64,000 nt of DNA from Marimonas lutisalis (GCF_005434965.1 NZ_SKCI01000002.1:1-64000), one strand, 5' to 3'; shown: positions 9,503 through 18,349, numbered from the stretch's first letter. The notes: a model not told the origin generated them from the sequence alone. Numbers and translations: made by a program.

Positions 9503-9548
9503 TGGTGCCGCTGAAGGGACTCGAACCCCCGACCCCATCATTACGAAT
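9503..9548 (-). other. attL: 3' half of the original tRNA-Thr gene, left island boundary
   Basis: On the minus strand this reads ATTCGTAAT, the variable and T-arm (GGTTCGAGTCCC), acceptor strand CAGCGGC, A and CCA: the 3' half of a tRNA-Thr cut at the anticodon loop. Its acceptor strand pairs perfectly with the 5' half at 29630-29636 (GCCGCTG), so the two belong to one ancestral gene. The core ATTACGAAT (9540-9548) recurs at 19960, 29463 and 29598. The sequence to its right shows no tRNA similarity. Confidence 0.85.
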
Positions 9549-9690
9549 TGTTTGGCGGTTTCGTTGGACCGTGTTGCACGAGGCCGCGCCGCATCTCCTA
9601 GGACCGTACAATGCGTTGTTAAGAAACGCAATTTCTAACTCGCCGCCTTGCACAGTCCCGCACCCGTTCGTCGCCCGTTGTACCCCGCTC

Positions 9691-9730
9691 CCCTACTAAT
9701 CCCCTACAGATTTTGTTTTGACCTACTAAT
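9691..9730 (+). repeat. Putative integrase arm-type repeats, left module
   Basis: Three copies of a (C/A)CCTACTAAT or CCCCTAC motif occur at 9691-9700, 9701-9707 and 9721-9730, about 145 bp inside the left attachment core. The same motif sits about 135 bp inside the middle core and about 60-80 bp inside the right core. Spacing and recurrence fit tyrosine-recombinase arm sites; this is an inference. Confidence 0.55.
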
Positions 9731-9854
9731 TGCGCGCCACCGCGTTCGTTAGGGTGCCTAGCCCTGCTCCCGCTGGGCAAAGCCCACCACCTCGCCCCAA
9801 GCACGGCGGCAACAGGCTCGGACCGGGTATGCGCGCCGCCAGATTACGCGCGCC

Positions 9855-11384
9855 ATGGCGGCTATCGAATTGCGTTCGCATGGCTGGCCGATCCGCGAGG
9901 ACGATGGCCGTCCCATCAAGAATGCTCCGCAGAATATTCGTTTCGCGTTGGCGGTGTTGGGTGTCGATGCCCAGCGCAACACGTTTACGCAATCCGACGA
10001 GTTCCGTGGCTACGGGTTGGATGGGCGCGACCTCAACGACATCGTCGAGATTCTTTCCAGTACTTTCCGGCGCGAGTTGGATTTTGCGGCCTCTCCGCCT
10101 GCGATAAAGCGGGAGCTTTTGGCTGTTGCCCATGAACAAAAGTACCACCCGGTGCACGACTACCTCGACGGACTTACGTGGGACGGCACGCCGCGCATCG
10201 ACACATGGCTGGCTGACTACTGCGGTGCCGATAATACGGAGTTGAACCGTGAATTCGGCAGCAAGGTCCTGATCGCAGGCGTGCGTCGCATCAAACAACC
10301 CGGCGTGAAGTTCGACACGATGCTCGTGCTGGAGGGGCCGCAGGGTGCTGGCAAGTCGCAAGTGGCACAGCGACTCGCGGTGCGCGAAGAATGGTTCTGT
10401 GGAAGCCTCTATCTTAAGAGCGACGACCAGACCAAAGCCGAAATGCTGGCGCGCGCGTGGATTGTCGAGTGTCAGGAACTCGATGGGTTGAACAAGACGA
10501 CCCAGCAGAATCTTAAGCGGTTCCTGAGCACGGCCACCGACTCATACCGTCGCGCGTATGCGCGGGATGCAAGCGAGTATCGTCGTCACTGCATTATCCT
10601 CGGCACCACCAACGAGGGCAGCTATCTGCATGACCTTACAGGCAACCGTCGGATTTGGCCGGTACTGGTAGGGGAGATCGACCTGGCTCGCTTTAGCGTT
10701 GATGTGGATCAGCTGTGGGCCGAGGCCGTGGTACGGGAAGCGGCGGGTGAGTCCATCACGTTGTCGCCGCACCTTTGGGCTGCTGCTGCCGAGTTGCAAG
10801 CACAGCGCATGGTCGAGGACGCCTATGCGGACGTCTTGGAGGATGCGTTTGCCGAGACCAAGGGGCGCGTCGCCATGGACAGCGTAAAGCTCCTGCTCGG
10901 CATCGACACGGCGCGTATGTCACCGATGGACACGCGGCGGATCAAGGCGGTAATGGCCGGGCTCGGGTGGGACTATGGCACCCATCGGCTGCACGACCTC
11001 GGACGGCGCGAGAAAGCCCAGCGCAAGAGGTTCGCCCGGGGCAGCACCGAGGAGCGGAAAGTGGAATACCTCGCTCGGCGTATCGAGGGTGGAATTGTCG
11101 TGATCTCGCGCGTCGATGCACGTCCCGACAGAGACCTGACGGCGGACGCGGCTATGAAGCAGTTTCACGTCCGTTTGTCGGACGGCTCTCTTGTTTCGGG
11201 AGCACGCGCGTTCGTGGCTCTTTGGGAAACTCTGCCGAAGTGGAGATGGGACGCGCGCTTTGCCCGCTTGCCTGGTGTATTGCCCCTGCTCGAGGTGGGC
11301 TACAGACTATTTCTGCCGATCCGACCTTGGCTCTCGGGAGCGGCCAGCCGCTTGGGTGCCCGCACGGTAAATCGCGTCCTATGA
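9855..11384 (+). CDS. VapE/VirE-family phage primase-helicase, N-truncated and fused to a DCC (DUF393) tail
   Basis: The 509-residue frame has two unrelated parts. Residues ~30-420 are a virulence-associated-E type P-loop protein: YHPVHDYLDGLTWDGTPRID, Walker A EGPQGAGKSQ (~160), ECQELDGLNK and LGTTNEGSYLHDLTGNRRIWP (split across strands of the ATPase core). Such proteins serve replication of phages and satellites; the primase half usually upstream is missing, an in-frame stop lies at 9759-9761, and no ribosome site precedes the first ATG. Residues ~425-505 (AAMKQFHVRLSDGSLVSGAR, WETLPKWRWDARFARLPGV, LFLPIRPWL) are the C-terminal two-thirds of a DUF393/DCC thiol-disulfide oxidoreductase without its Cys-x-x-Cys. 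The fusion junction is near 11110-11140. Expression is doubtful. Confidence 0.7.
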   Translation: MAAIELRSHGWPIREDDGRPIKNAPQNIRFALAVLGVDAQRNTFTQSDEFRGYGLDGRDLNDIVEILSSTFRRELDFAASPPAIKRELLAVAHEQKYHPVHDYLDGLTWDGTPRIDTWLADYCGADNTELNREFGSKVLIAGVRRIKQPGVKFDTMLVLEGPQGAGKSQVAQRLAVREEWFCGSLYLKSDDQTKAEMLARAWIVECQELDGLNKTTQQNLKRFLSTATDSYRRAYARDASEYRRHCIILGTTNEGSYLHDLTGNRRIWPVLVGEIDLARFSVDVDQLWAEAVVREAAGESITLSPHLWAAAAELQAQRMVEDAYADVLEDAFAETKGRVAMDSVKLLLGIDTARMSPMDTRRIKAVMAGLGWDYGTHRLHDLGRREKAQRKRFARGSTEERKVEYLARRIEGGIVVISRVDARPDRDLTADAAMKQFHVRLSDGSLVSGARAFVALWETLPKWRWDARFARLPGVLPLLEVGYRLFLPIRPWLSGAASRLGARTVNRVL

Positions 11385-11629
11385 CCGGCCGTACCAATTT
11401 GCAACCCGAAACGCTTGACACTGCTCGTCCGCGCCCCATGGTCACCACCGCCCGGCAAGCGGCGGATTGCTCTCGCTGTGCCATCTGGTCTTCAAGCTCA
11501 TTCCGTCTGTGCAGTGGCGGTTCTGTAGATGATTTTTGCCATGTAAATTTGGCATGAGGCGTAGTCTCGGCACCCTGTCATGGACATTGCCACCAAGAAA
11601 AGCCTCTTAGGGAAGGTGTCCGACAAGTT

Positions 11630-11868
11630 CTAACCAGTCTCCACAGGGACAATATGCCTGTCCTCGATGGCTGTACGATAGGCCAGTTTCATCAGCTTGA
11701 AATTTATCCGGGAGTAAAGGCTGCGCTGCGAGTTGAACAGGTTATAGATTGAGGCGTGGACAGAAGCGAATTTCTGCAAACTACGTTTAAAAAAAAAGCG
11801 CAGCATGGCAGGTTCCAGTCATCGAAAAGTGAGATGTGACTTCCCTGCGCGATTGTTTAAGCGGATGA
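11630..11868 (-). pseudogene. IS6-family transposase relic, C-terminal end
   Basis: Reading leftwards, the translation RLNNRAGKSHLTFR, a TGA stop, then LEPAMLRF and KFASVHASIYNLFNSQRS matches the C-terminus of IS6-family DDE transposases (usually NNRAENSH...RRRERAMLRF). The catalytic Glu position reads Gly and an Arg codon has become TGA. The rest of the transposase is absent and no clear terminal repeats are visible. Apart from this relic I see nothing coding between 11385 and 12070. Confidence 0.55.
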
Positions 11869-12070
11869 CCTCAGGGCTGTTTTTGAAGCACTTGACAGGA
11901 AAAAAGTGGCCATGGCGGAAAGCTACTAAACCGACTGCCGCCCCTAGCCGAGCCGGCATCCTCAGAAATTACCTTTCTGCCCTAGGCAATTCAGGACTGC
12001 CATGTTCCACTTAGCCGATTGAATATGTGGTGTAAGATCTCTGCAAAGCTACTCAATCAGGGCTTTAACA

Positions 12071-13177
12071 ATGCGCGAATCGAGCAAGGCATCAATTCTT
12101 CCAACGGAGACCAAAGAGCAGGTTTCTGGTGTGCGCCTGACATCAATCTGTCTTGATACCGCCTATCCTGCCCTTCCAACGCCCCTGCAAACATCAAGCG
12201 GATCATTGGAGGTCGCCCCGCTTATCACAATTCAGGTGCTGACGGATTGCGGGATTGTGGGGGAAAGCTATCTGTTTTCGCCAAATCAGACGCTTTTGCC
12301 TGCGCTCAGCGAGGCGATCAAAGCGGTTTTTCAAGTGGTTCAAAATGATCCTTGTCTACCAGAAACCATCACCGACAAAGTGCTTCAGCATTTCACTCTT
12401 TTTGGCGGTACCGGCATCGTCACTATGGCAATGGCCGCTATAGATATGGCTGTCTGGGATGTGGTCGGAAAAGCAGTTGGTAAGCCCCTCTATCGCGTTC
12501 TCGGCGGGGCGTCGCCAGAGGTCACAACTTATGAAAGCTCTGGGCTAGGCATAGGTGATCCGAACACAATCAGGCAGCAGGCCGAGAGTTTCCTGGAAGA
12601 CGGCAATACGATCATGAAACTTCGCCTTGGCTATGACGCTCTGACAGATGACATGCAGGTGCTCGAGATGCTCACGAGTGCTTTTGGCTCCTCTGTTCAG
12701 TTTTTGGTTGACTACAATCAAGGGCTTACGCCACGCGAGGCCGCAACAAGGTGCAAAGAAATCGACACGTTTGGCTTGCTTTGGATCGAAGAACCGGTCC
12801 GCGCCGATCTGCTTGAAGAGACGGCCTATCTGAAAGCCGAGCTGCAAACACCCGTCCAGATCGGCGAAAACCTGTGGTCGCTAGCGGAAGTGGAACGCGC
12901 CTTGCGGTTGTCCGCTAGCACATATCTTATGCCCGATGTTGGCAAGATCGGCGGGGTTACGCAGTGGCTAAGAGCAGCAACGCTTGCCGATCAATACGGG
13001 GTTAAGATTTCTTCCCACCTTTACCCCGAAATCAGCGGCCACCTATTGGCGGCTATTCCGAATGCGCATTTCGTTGAATATGCCGATTGGACCGCCAACC
13101 AGTTTTCCGGCCACACAAGGCCCTCAGACAACCGTCTGAAGGTGTCGGATCAACCTGGATTTGGTCTTTCTGCGTAA
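12071..13177 (+). CDS. Mandelate racemase/muconate lactonizing enzyme family protein (enolase superfamily)
   Basis: This encodes 368 residues, full length for the superfamily. The capping domain covers ~20-140 and the TIM barrel ~150-345. Metal ligands and acid/base residues of the mandelate racemase subgroup can be read: Asp in FLVDYNQG, Glu in LLWIEEPV, Glu in VQIGENLW, and the His of ISSHLYPEISGHLLAA, which closely resembles the mandelate racemase segment. The usual Lys-x-Lys on strand two is IMKLRLGY, that is Lys-x-Arg, so racemase activity itself is uncertain and dehydration of an acid sugar or another alpha-proton abstraction is possible. AGGG lies about 9 nt before the ATG. It stands alone in the island between non-coding stretches. 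Confidence 0.8.
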   Translation: MRESSKASILPTETKEQVSGVRLTSICLDTAYPALPTPLQTSSGSLEVAPLITIQVLTDCGIVGESYLFSPNQTLLPALSEAIKAVFQVVQNDPCLPETITDKVLQHFTLFGGTGIVTMAMAAIDMAVWDVVGKAVGKPLYRVLGGASPEVTTYESSGLGIGDPNTIRQQAESFLEDGNTIMKLRLGYDALTDDMQVLEMLTSAFGSSVQFLVDYNQGLTPREAATRCKEIDTFGLLWIEEPVRADLLEETAYLKAELQTPVQIGENLWSLAEVERALRLSASTYLMPDVGKIGGVTQWLRAATLADQYGVKISSHLYPEISGHLLAAIPNAHFVEYADWTANQFSGHTRPSDNRLKVSDQPGFGLSA

Positions 13178-13856
13178 CAGTTTTCATGCTGAACCGCATT
13201 AACCAAACAAGACGACGGGGACTCCGAAACTAGGGGTCCAAAACATTTTCAGCTTTCGTCAGTGGGCGCGGTCAGATGCTGGCGGAACAATTCGAACCAG
13301 TCTCAGGTTGAACAGTGTATCTGTTATTTATTCCGCACAGAAACTCCTCATTATCAAGCATTTGCGGTTGCCTGTGAGATTGTCATTAGTTGTTCGTTCT
13401 GAGTAACTGACTCGCTCGGTTGGCGCCTTAGCGGTTGCCCCCCGATCGGATCGGCCGCATTCGCACAGGCAGTGACCTTTGAGCAGGTGTAGCGAACGAT
13501 GGGAAAGTCCACCAACTGGTCATGGCCGCGTTTTTCACCGATTTCTGCTGAAAAAACCTACAAAAACTGATCTTCCCCCACTGAAGTGGTCCGCCGTTAT
13601 GTTTAGGAAAACGGAGGACCCTTCTGCGTCGGCGAACGGTGTTGCCAGCTTGGGCTCTCCTTTGGGTTGAATGTCGGATTGGGCTAAAATCGACCGTTTT
13701 TGCCCAGCTGGCCGAAAGCCGCCACTGGAACAAGCGCAGCGAAAGCTCACTTAGTCCCGCAGACCAGACGTTCGGACAAACTGCAGCGAACGGCGGCTCT
13801 GAGCTCAGAGCAGCTCCCAAGCGAAACGTTGGGGCCGGCGCCGGCGCTTCCACTTT
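13178..13856. other. Non-coding stretch with dispersed repeat and unidentified relic
   Basis: No credible gene is visible. On the minus strand a short frame around 13560-13680 contains QPKGEPKLATPFADAEGSS, which looks protein-like but which I cannot place; it may be insertion-sequence debris. Between 13751 and 13815 lies a member of the dispersed island repeat (AGCGAACGGCGGCTCTGAG and flanks). Confidence 0.4.
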
Positions 13857-14753
13857 TCAAGTGTCTCCAAAGTGTTTCAGAGCTGCCCTCGCAACCTGAT
13901 CGCCCCATTCCTGCACGAAATGCCCGGCCTCTTCCAAAACCATTGGCTCCGGGCAACCTCTTATTACTTCGCGAAGCTTGCTCATAACCGGAACGCCCAA
14001 AACTGGGTCCTGCGCACCGATCGCCATGAAACTTTCTCCCTCCCATTCAGTTTGCCAGAAATTTCGAGCGCGCTTTGCCGTTTCGATGCCTTCCATCCCC
14101 GGCTCAATCATCACCATTTGGGGAAAACGACGGACACCAGCTTTGTACCGTTGATCCGGAAACGGAGCTTCATAGGCAAGTGCTTCTGGCTCACTCAAAT
14201 GCGGACAGGCCCGCTTCATCAGCGCACTACAATCCATGTCCGGCCGGCTCGCCACATAATCTCTCCAGGCTTGAAAGCCGTCCCCCACGCTCTCTCCGAT
14301 CGGAATTGCGGTGTTCATTACAACTAACCGGGTAAACCGATCGCGCAGATCCATTGGCAAGGTTAGCCCTAAAATGCCGCCCCAGTCCTGAACCACCAGC
14401 GTGATGTTTTGCAGGTCGAGCCTCTCGATGAACGCAAGCATCATGTCGCGATGAAAATCAAAACTGTAGATCTCGTCATCGACCGGTTTGTCGGACCTCC
14501 CGAACCCCAGCCAGTCCGGAACGACGACCCGCGCGCCAGAGTTCTCAAAAACGGGGATCATGTGTCGATAAAGATATGCCCAGGTCGGCTCTCCAGGCAG
14601 GCACAGGAATGTTTGTTGGGCGCCATCCGGGACTTGATCCACATAGTGCACGCGAAGGCCCTCATAGCCTTTGAGGTCTTCGACATAATTCGGTTCAAAA
14701 GCGTAGCCGGGTAGCTTTTCGAAGCGCTCGTCCGGAGTTCTCAGTACATCCAT
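13857..14753 (-). CDS. Haloalkane dehalogenase-like alpha/beta hydrolase (HLD-I/DhlA type)
   Basis: This encodes 298 residues, with AAGGAGG 7 nt before the ATG. The sequence follows the HLD-I family throughout: N-terminus LRTPDERFEKLPGYAFEPNY, strand PDWLGFGRSDKPVDDE, nucleophile Asp in VVQDWGG (~124, followed by the halide-binding Trp), catalytic Asp in GAQDPVLG and His in AGHFVQEWG. Such enzymes hydrolyse carbon-halogen bonds of haloalkanes to alcohols in the cytoplasm. The oxyanion motif is LPGEPTWAYLYR, where the family normally has HGEPTW, so a His-to-Pro change precedes the motif Gly-Glu. The gene stands alone, flanked by dispersed repeats, and is probably acquired. Confidence 0.8.
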   Translation of the reverse strand: MDVLRTPDERFEKLPGYAFEPNYVEDLKGYEGLRVHYVDQVPDGAQQTFLCLPGEPTWAYLYRHMIPVFENSGARVVVPDWLGFGRSDKPVDDEIYSFDFHRDMMLAFIERLDLQNITLVVQDWGGILGLTLPMDLRDRFTRLVVMNTAIPIGESVGDGFQAWRDYVASRPDMDCSALMKRACPHLSEPEALAYEAPFPDQRYKAGVRRFPQMVMIEPGMEGIETAKRARNFWQTEWEGESFMAIGAQDPVLGVPVMSKLREVIRGCPEPMVLEEAGHFVQEWGDQVARAALKHFGDT

Positions 14754-14870
14754 GAAGCCCTCCTTTGCGCCGATAGCTGTTAGGATATCATGCCTGACAG
14801 GGGTCCATCTGGCAATCGACCGGCGTTCAATGATCTATTCTTCCCGCAATTCAGCCGCTTAATCAGACTG

Positions 14871-14930
14871 TAGCGAACGACGGCTTCGAGCCCAATGTGC
14901 CGGATGCTGCGGGATGCACGAATGTCTGGT
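14871..14930 (+). repeat. Dispersed island repeat, copy near 14.9 kb
   Basis: It contains AGCGAACGACGGCTTCGAGC followed by CCAATGTG and GATGCTGCGGGATGC. The core is shared, imperfectly, with copies near 13.8, 16.7, 17.6, 19.2 and 19.8 kb. It lies in the divergent region between the dehalogenase and DUF1330 genes. Confidence 0.55.
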
Positions 14931-15037
14931 TTTCAAGCCGGCTGAGCGGTGTAAAGCTCAAGTCCAATTTGACATTGTTTAGGACGTGATGGCACCGTCG
15001 CTTCAAATCGATCCGTTCAGCAACAGGGTCTCACATA

Positions 15038-15331
15038 ATGACAGCTTTCGTAATCGGACAGATGCAGATCCACAGTCGAGACTGGATGGACGAGTATTTT
15101 ACGAAGATTCCCGAAGTTGTCGCGCGACATCGCGGCCAGTTTCTGGTGAGAGGCGGCGATCCCGAGAGTATGGAGGGCAGCAATGCGCTTCCAGACGCCG
15201 CCTTCATCATTGAATTTCCAGACCGCAGTATGGCGAAAGACTTCTGGGCATCGAAAGAGTTTCAGGCGCTTGCGGCCTTGCGCCGAACGGGATCGACGTT
15301 GAACGCGATCTTGGTCGACAAGCTGGCATAA
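15038..15331 (+). CDS. DUF1330 family protein
   Basis: This encodes 97 residues matching the DUF1330 family (dimeric alpha/beta barrel fold): IHSRDWMDEYFTKIPEVVARHRG in part, the conserved FLVRGG, and FPDRSMAKDFWASKEFQAL. No function is established; many members sit beside catabolic genes. No good ribosome site precedes the ATG. The GNAT gene begins 11 bp after its stop, so the two are likely co-transcribed. Confidence 0.8.
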   Translation: MTAFVIGQMQIHSRDWMDEYFTKIPEVVARHRGQFLVRGGDPESMEGSNALPDAAFIIEFPDRSMAKDFWASKEFQALAALRRTGSTLNAILVDKLA

Positions 15332-15342
15332 AGGTTATCGGA

Positions 15343-16143
15343 ATGGCTGCTTCCCTCAATCCATACCACGGCGAACCTAAGATACAGGCACTTCAAAAAG
15401 CTAGAGATAAGCAGGTAGCCGAACTTTCAGACCTGCCTGGCGCGGTGACTCATGCCCGCACTTTTTCGAGCGACGATCCCGCAGCGTTAGGCTGGGACTA
15501 CTTGCGAAGGGTCATGTCCGACGAGGGAATGGTGACATTGCGAGGTGCCGACACGGCGACCATCGAAAGAGCGAAAACTGAACTGGGCAGCTTTGATCCC
15601 AAATTACATGTGTGGGACCTGTTCATGGCAAACGCGCAGACCATTCGGGACGTCTGCGGGAAAACTGTTAACGTCGCGCTTTCCGAGGACCTGACGCGTG
15701 TGGGTGACAAAGAGTTGACGCAGCACAAGGCCCGCGAAGTCCAAACTTTCCTCGCGGATCAAGGGGTCTCCCCGTTCTCGACGGATGCCCTGCTCGGCAA
15801 GCTGTTTCCGGCACGATTGATTGCCTTGCAGAACGCCAAAGCGAAAATTGTCGCCGCCGGTTTCGCAGCCATGACCCACAATCGCCACAGCCCATTCTAC
15901 AAATCGGCGTGGGTCGGCCTTATCGCAGTCGATCCTGCACTGCGCGGTCTCGGGCTTGGAAAATACATGGATGCTCTCTGCAACCTCGTTGCCGTTGATG
16001 AACTCGGCGCGACATCGACAATGGAATTTGTCGCACAAGACAATGCACCGTCGCGGGCCATGCTGGAAAGCTGTGGGTTGAGACAGGTTGAAGGCAAGTC
16101 CGTGGTGATGTTTTCAACCTCTTCCGACCGCATCACACGCTAG
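15343..16143 (+). CDS. GNAT family N-acetyltransferase
   Basis: This encodes 266 residues. The acetyl-CoA-binding motif A is seen as VGLIAVDPALRGLGLGKYM (around 187-205), followed by AQDNAPSRAMLESCGLRQVEG, the usual C-terminal strand-helix of the fold. The N-terminal ~150 residues are a divergent GNAT-like or substrate domain. The substrate is unknown. It follows DUF1330 closely and precedes the thioesterase by 29 bp, forming a small three-gene cluster. Confidence 0.75.
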   Translation: MAASLNPYHGEPKIQALQKARDKQVAELSDLPGAVTHARTFSSDDPAALGWDYLRRVMSDEGMVTLRGADTATIERAKTELGSFDPKLHVWDLFMANAQTIRDVCGKTVNVALSEDLTRVGDKELTQHKAREVQTFLADQGVSPFSTDALLGKLFPARLIALQNAKAKIVAAGFAAMTHNRHSPFYKSAWVGLIAVDPALRGLGLGKYMDALCNLVAVDELGATSTMEFVAQDNAPSRAMLESCGLRQVEGKSVVMFSTSSDRITR

Positions 16144-16172
16144 TCGTCGGCCTTCAGTAGAAAGAGGACACT

Positions 16173-16595
16173 ATGCCAGCATTTATATCATTTCGTTCGG
16201 TGGTTGATCCTGCGGATTGCGATTTCCTCGGCCATATGAACGTTTCAAGGTATTTCGCAGCCTGCTCAGACGGTGTTTTTGCAATCCAATCAGAAATGGG
16301 ACTTACAGCTTCGGACATGCGCAAGGGTCGGAGGCTATCGTTCGCCGTTGTTAATGCGCAAAGCGATTTCCTCGCGGAGCTGTATGCGGGGGATGCCATC
16401 CGCTTGGAAACGACGATCATCGAAATGGGAACGAAATTGATAACTTTTAGGCACCGTTTGATACGAGCGGAGAACGACATGCTGGCCTTCGAGACTGTCT
16501 TCAAATGCGTGTTGCTGAACCTTGAAAAGCGGAGCTCAAGCGAAATCCCAGCCGAAGTGCGCGCGAAAGCATCCCATTGGATAGAAGGCTCGTAA
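16173..16595 (+). CDS. Acyl-CoA thioesterase (hot-dog fold, 4HBT-like)
   Basis: This encodes 140 residues, the length of single-domain hot-dog thioesterases. The motif DPADCDFLGHMNVSRYF near residues 12-28 corresponds to the D..G.vnn..Y active-site region of the 4-hydroxybenzoyl-CoA thioesterase group. AGAGGA lies upstream of the ATG. It should hydrolyse an acyl-CoA in the cytoplasm; the enoyl-CoA hydratase in the same module makes a shared catabolic role possible but unproven. Confidence 0.75.
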   Translation: MPAFISFRSVVDPADCDFLGHMNVSRYFAACSDGVFAIQSEMGLTASDMRKGRRLSFAVVNAQSDFLAELYAGDAIRLETTIIEMGTKLITFRHRLIRAENDMLAFETVFKCVLLNLEKRSSSEIPAEVRAKASHWIEGS

Positions 16596-16630
16596 TGTCA
16601 CATTAATTTTCAACGCACCGCACGAAGCGC

Positions 16631-16930
16631 GAAACCAGTCATTCGTGTCAGCGCAGCGAATTGGCGCTTTGTCGGCAAAGCGGTCACTCGAACCGATAGC
16701 AGCAAACGTGAGCTCTGAGCCCAAGGCGGACTTTGGTCAACCACGCAGCACCTGTCATGATCGGCGGAAAGTGTGAATTCGCTGCGCGTGCGAGCCAACC
16801 AAGCCGCCTAATAAAAAGCAGCCAGTCGATTTGACCAGTTTCAGAGACCCGATCTGCAATGCCGCATGGCTGCTTCTTAGCTCGATGTGCAGAATGCTGC
16901 GCTCAAAGCGAGCTTCCGGTTGTCGGTGTG
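16631..16930 (+). repeat. Dispersed island repeats in a gene-free stretch (16.6-17.05 kb)
   Basis: The 456 bp between the thioesterase and the next GNAT gene hold no gene. They hold at least two degenerate repeat units: 16631-16745 (including GCGGTCACTCGAACCGATAG and TGAGCTCTGAGCCCAAGGCG) and 16858-16930 (ATGTGCAGAATGCTGCGCTC). They resemble the copies at 14.9 and 19.2 kb. Confidence 0.5.
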
Positions 16931-17051
16931 GTCAGATGGGCGCGCGACAAACTGGGATTTGTTGTTTATGGTTGGGCGTCACATTGGCTAATTCGCGAGA
17001 CAAATCAGCGTGGCTCGGAAGATGACGCCCCGGTAAGAGAAGTTCATAATC

Positions 17052-17531
17052 ATGTTTCGAAACGCACGCCCAGCCGACGCAGATCGCTGCTACGAAATTG
17101 AAATCTCTGCTTACGAAGGCGACGAAGCGGCGACGCAGGCCAAGATATTGAAACGGATCGAGACCTACCCCGAGGGATTCCTGATCCTCGAATTGGACCG
17201 CGAGATTGTCGGCTTTATCAATTGCGGATGCGCCCATGAGGTCGAGATGTCAGATGAAGACTTCAAGGAACTCATCGGCCACGACCCAAATGCACCGAAT
17301 GTTGTTATCATGTCTGTCGTCGTGGATCCCGTGCAGCAAGGTAAGAGGTATTCAAGAGCGCTGATGAACGAGTTCGTGGAACGGATGCGACAGATGGGCA
17401 AGGCGACGATCTATCTAATGTGCAAAGAGCATCATGTGCCGCTCTATGAGAAGTTCGGGTATCAATATTTGAGACCGTCAGCCTCCGACCATGGCGGAAT
17501 GACGTGGCACGAAATGAGCATGCAACTTTGA
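17052..17531 (+). CDS. GNAT family N-acetyltransferase
   Basis: This encodes 159 residues of a single GNAT domain. N-terminal FRNARPADADRCYEIEISAY, motif A in VVIMSVVVDPVQQGKRYSRA, and the C-terminal EHHVPLYEKFGYQY are typical. The acidic insertion EMSDEDFKELIGHD resembles the arylalkylamine/polyamine acetyltransferase branch, though the substrate is not defined. It stands alone between repeat-rich non-coding stretches. Confidence 0.75.
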   Translation: MFRNARPADADRCYEIEISAYEGDEAATQAKILKRIETYPEGFLILELDREIVGFINCGCAHEVEMSDEDFKELIGHDPNAPNVVIMSVVVDPVQQGKRYSRALMNEFVERMRQMGKATIYLMCKEHHVPLYEKFGYQYLRPSASDHGGMTWHEMSMQL

Positions 17532-17552
17532 ACCACGTTGTGTCGTGCCCCC

Positions 17553-17612
17553 GTCAAGCGGACACTCGAACTTTCACAGGTAACGACGGCTCAAAGCCCG
17601 AAGCGGACACTT
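17553..17612 (+). repeat. Dispersed island repeat, copy near 17.6 kb
   Basis: It contains AAGCGGACACTCGAAC, then ACGACGGCTCAAAGCCCGAA and GCGGACACT, matching the core of the other island copies. It lies between the convergent GNAT and NTF2-like genes. Confidence 0.5.
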
Positions 17613-17713
17613 GTGCGCCCTTCAGCGATCATTGACCAATCAAGGCTTAGAAAACCGATCAGGAAAGGTTCGGCCACCTGACTGTTGGTTTGGAAACGAG
17701 GCGCGAAATCTTA

Positions 17714-18145
17714 TCAAGAGCCAGTTTGAAACGCCGAGACAATGATTTTCGGAACCTGAACGTCCGGACTGGCAAGGACTGTGTAATAGTGTCTCCAAGC
17801 CCGTTCGAGCGAAACATCTTGGCGAGTGAGTTCCCAATTGACAGTCACAAGACTGACATGGTCGCCTTGGCTTTGAACATCTACCGCCCTGAGCGACGCG
17901 TTATGAGCTTCTCCTGCGCGGAACGCATCAAGGCGAGACTGGTTGAATGACCGGATTTCTTCTTGTGATGCATACAGTTTCAGATCGCCTTCATTTGACA
18001 CCATGAAACAGGGAACGTTGAAGTAGCCATCGAGTGCGGTAAGCGGCTCCGACCCACGGATTACCGCTTCCCAAGTCTCACGATAATCTTCGATTAGCTT
18101 CCTTGATGAAAGCACCTGCGCGCCCCCTGTAGCAACATCGGTCAC
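17714..18145 (-). CDS. NTF2-like/SnoaL-type small protein
   Basis: This encodes 143 residues from a GTG start without a clear ribosome site. The order SSRKLIEDYRETWEAVIRGS (helix), DGYFNVPCFMVSNEGDLKLY and VTVNWELTRQDV...WRHYYTVL fits the cone-shaped NTF2/SnoaL fold of ketosteroid-isomerase-like proteins. No catalytic residues can be assigned. It is an isolated island gene; the short distance to repeats on both sides leaves its expression uncertain. Confidence 0.6.
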   Translation of the reverse strand: MTDVATGGAQVLSSRKLIEDYRETWEAVIRGSEPLTALDGYFNVPCFMVSNEGDLKLYASQEEIRSFNQSRLDAFRAGEAHNASLRAVDVQSQGDHVSLVTVNWELTRQDVSLERAWRHYYTVLASPDVQVPKIIVSAFQTGS

Positions 18146-18349
18146 AGCGCATTCTAGCTGACAGTTAGAAAGTGCACATCAAGCGCGCATGTGTCTTGAT
18201 ATCATCAATCACTAATTACTGGTAGGAATATCTATAACGTTGAGCATTGGCATCATTTCGTAGCCTCCGCGCTTTAACGCCTATGCCTCAATCTTAGCTC
18301 ATTTGGGCACGCCGAATTGAGCAATCTCTTGAGGGGAGGGTTCGAAGTA

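Noticed and set aside
9419-9631. Short proteins containing GSGVRVPSAAP, here and at 19764-20021 and 29252-29464
   Set aside because: They are translations across tRNA-Thr sequence, a well-known false gene, not real proteins.
13560-13680. Possible insertion-sequence gene around QPKGEPKLATPFADAEGSS
   Set aside because: The fragment looks protein-like but I could not tie it to a transposase family, so it is listed only as unidentified relic.
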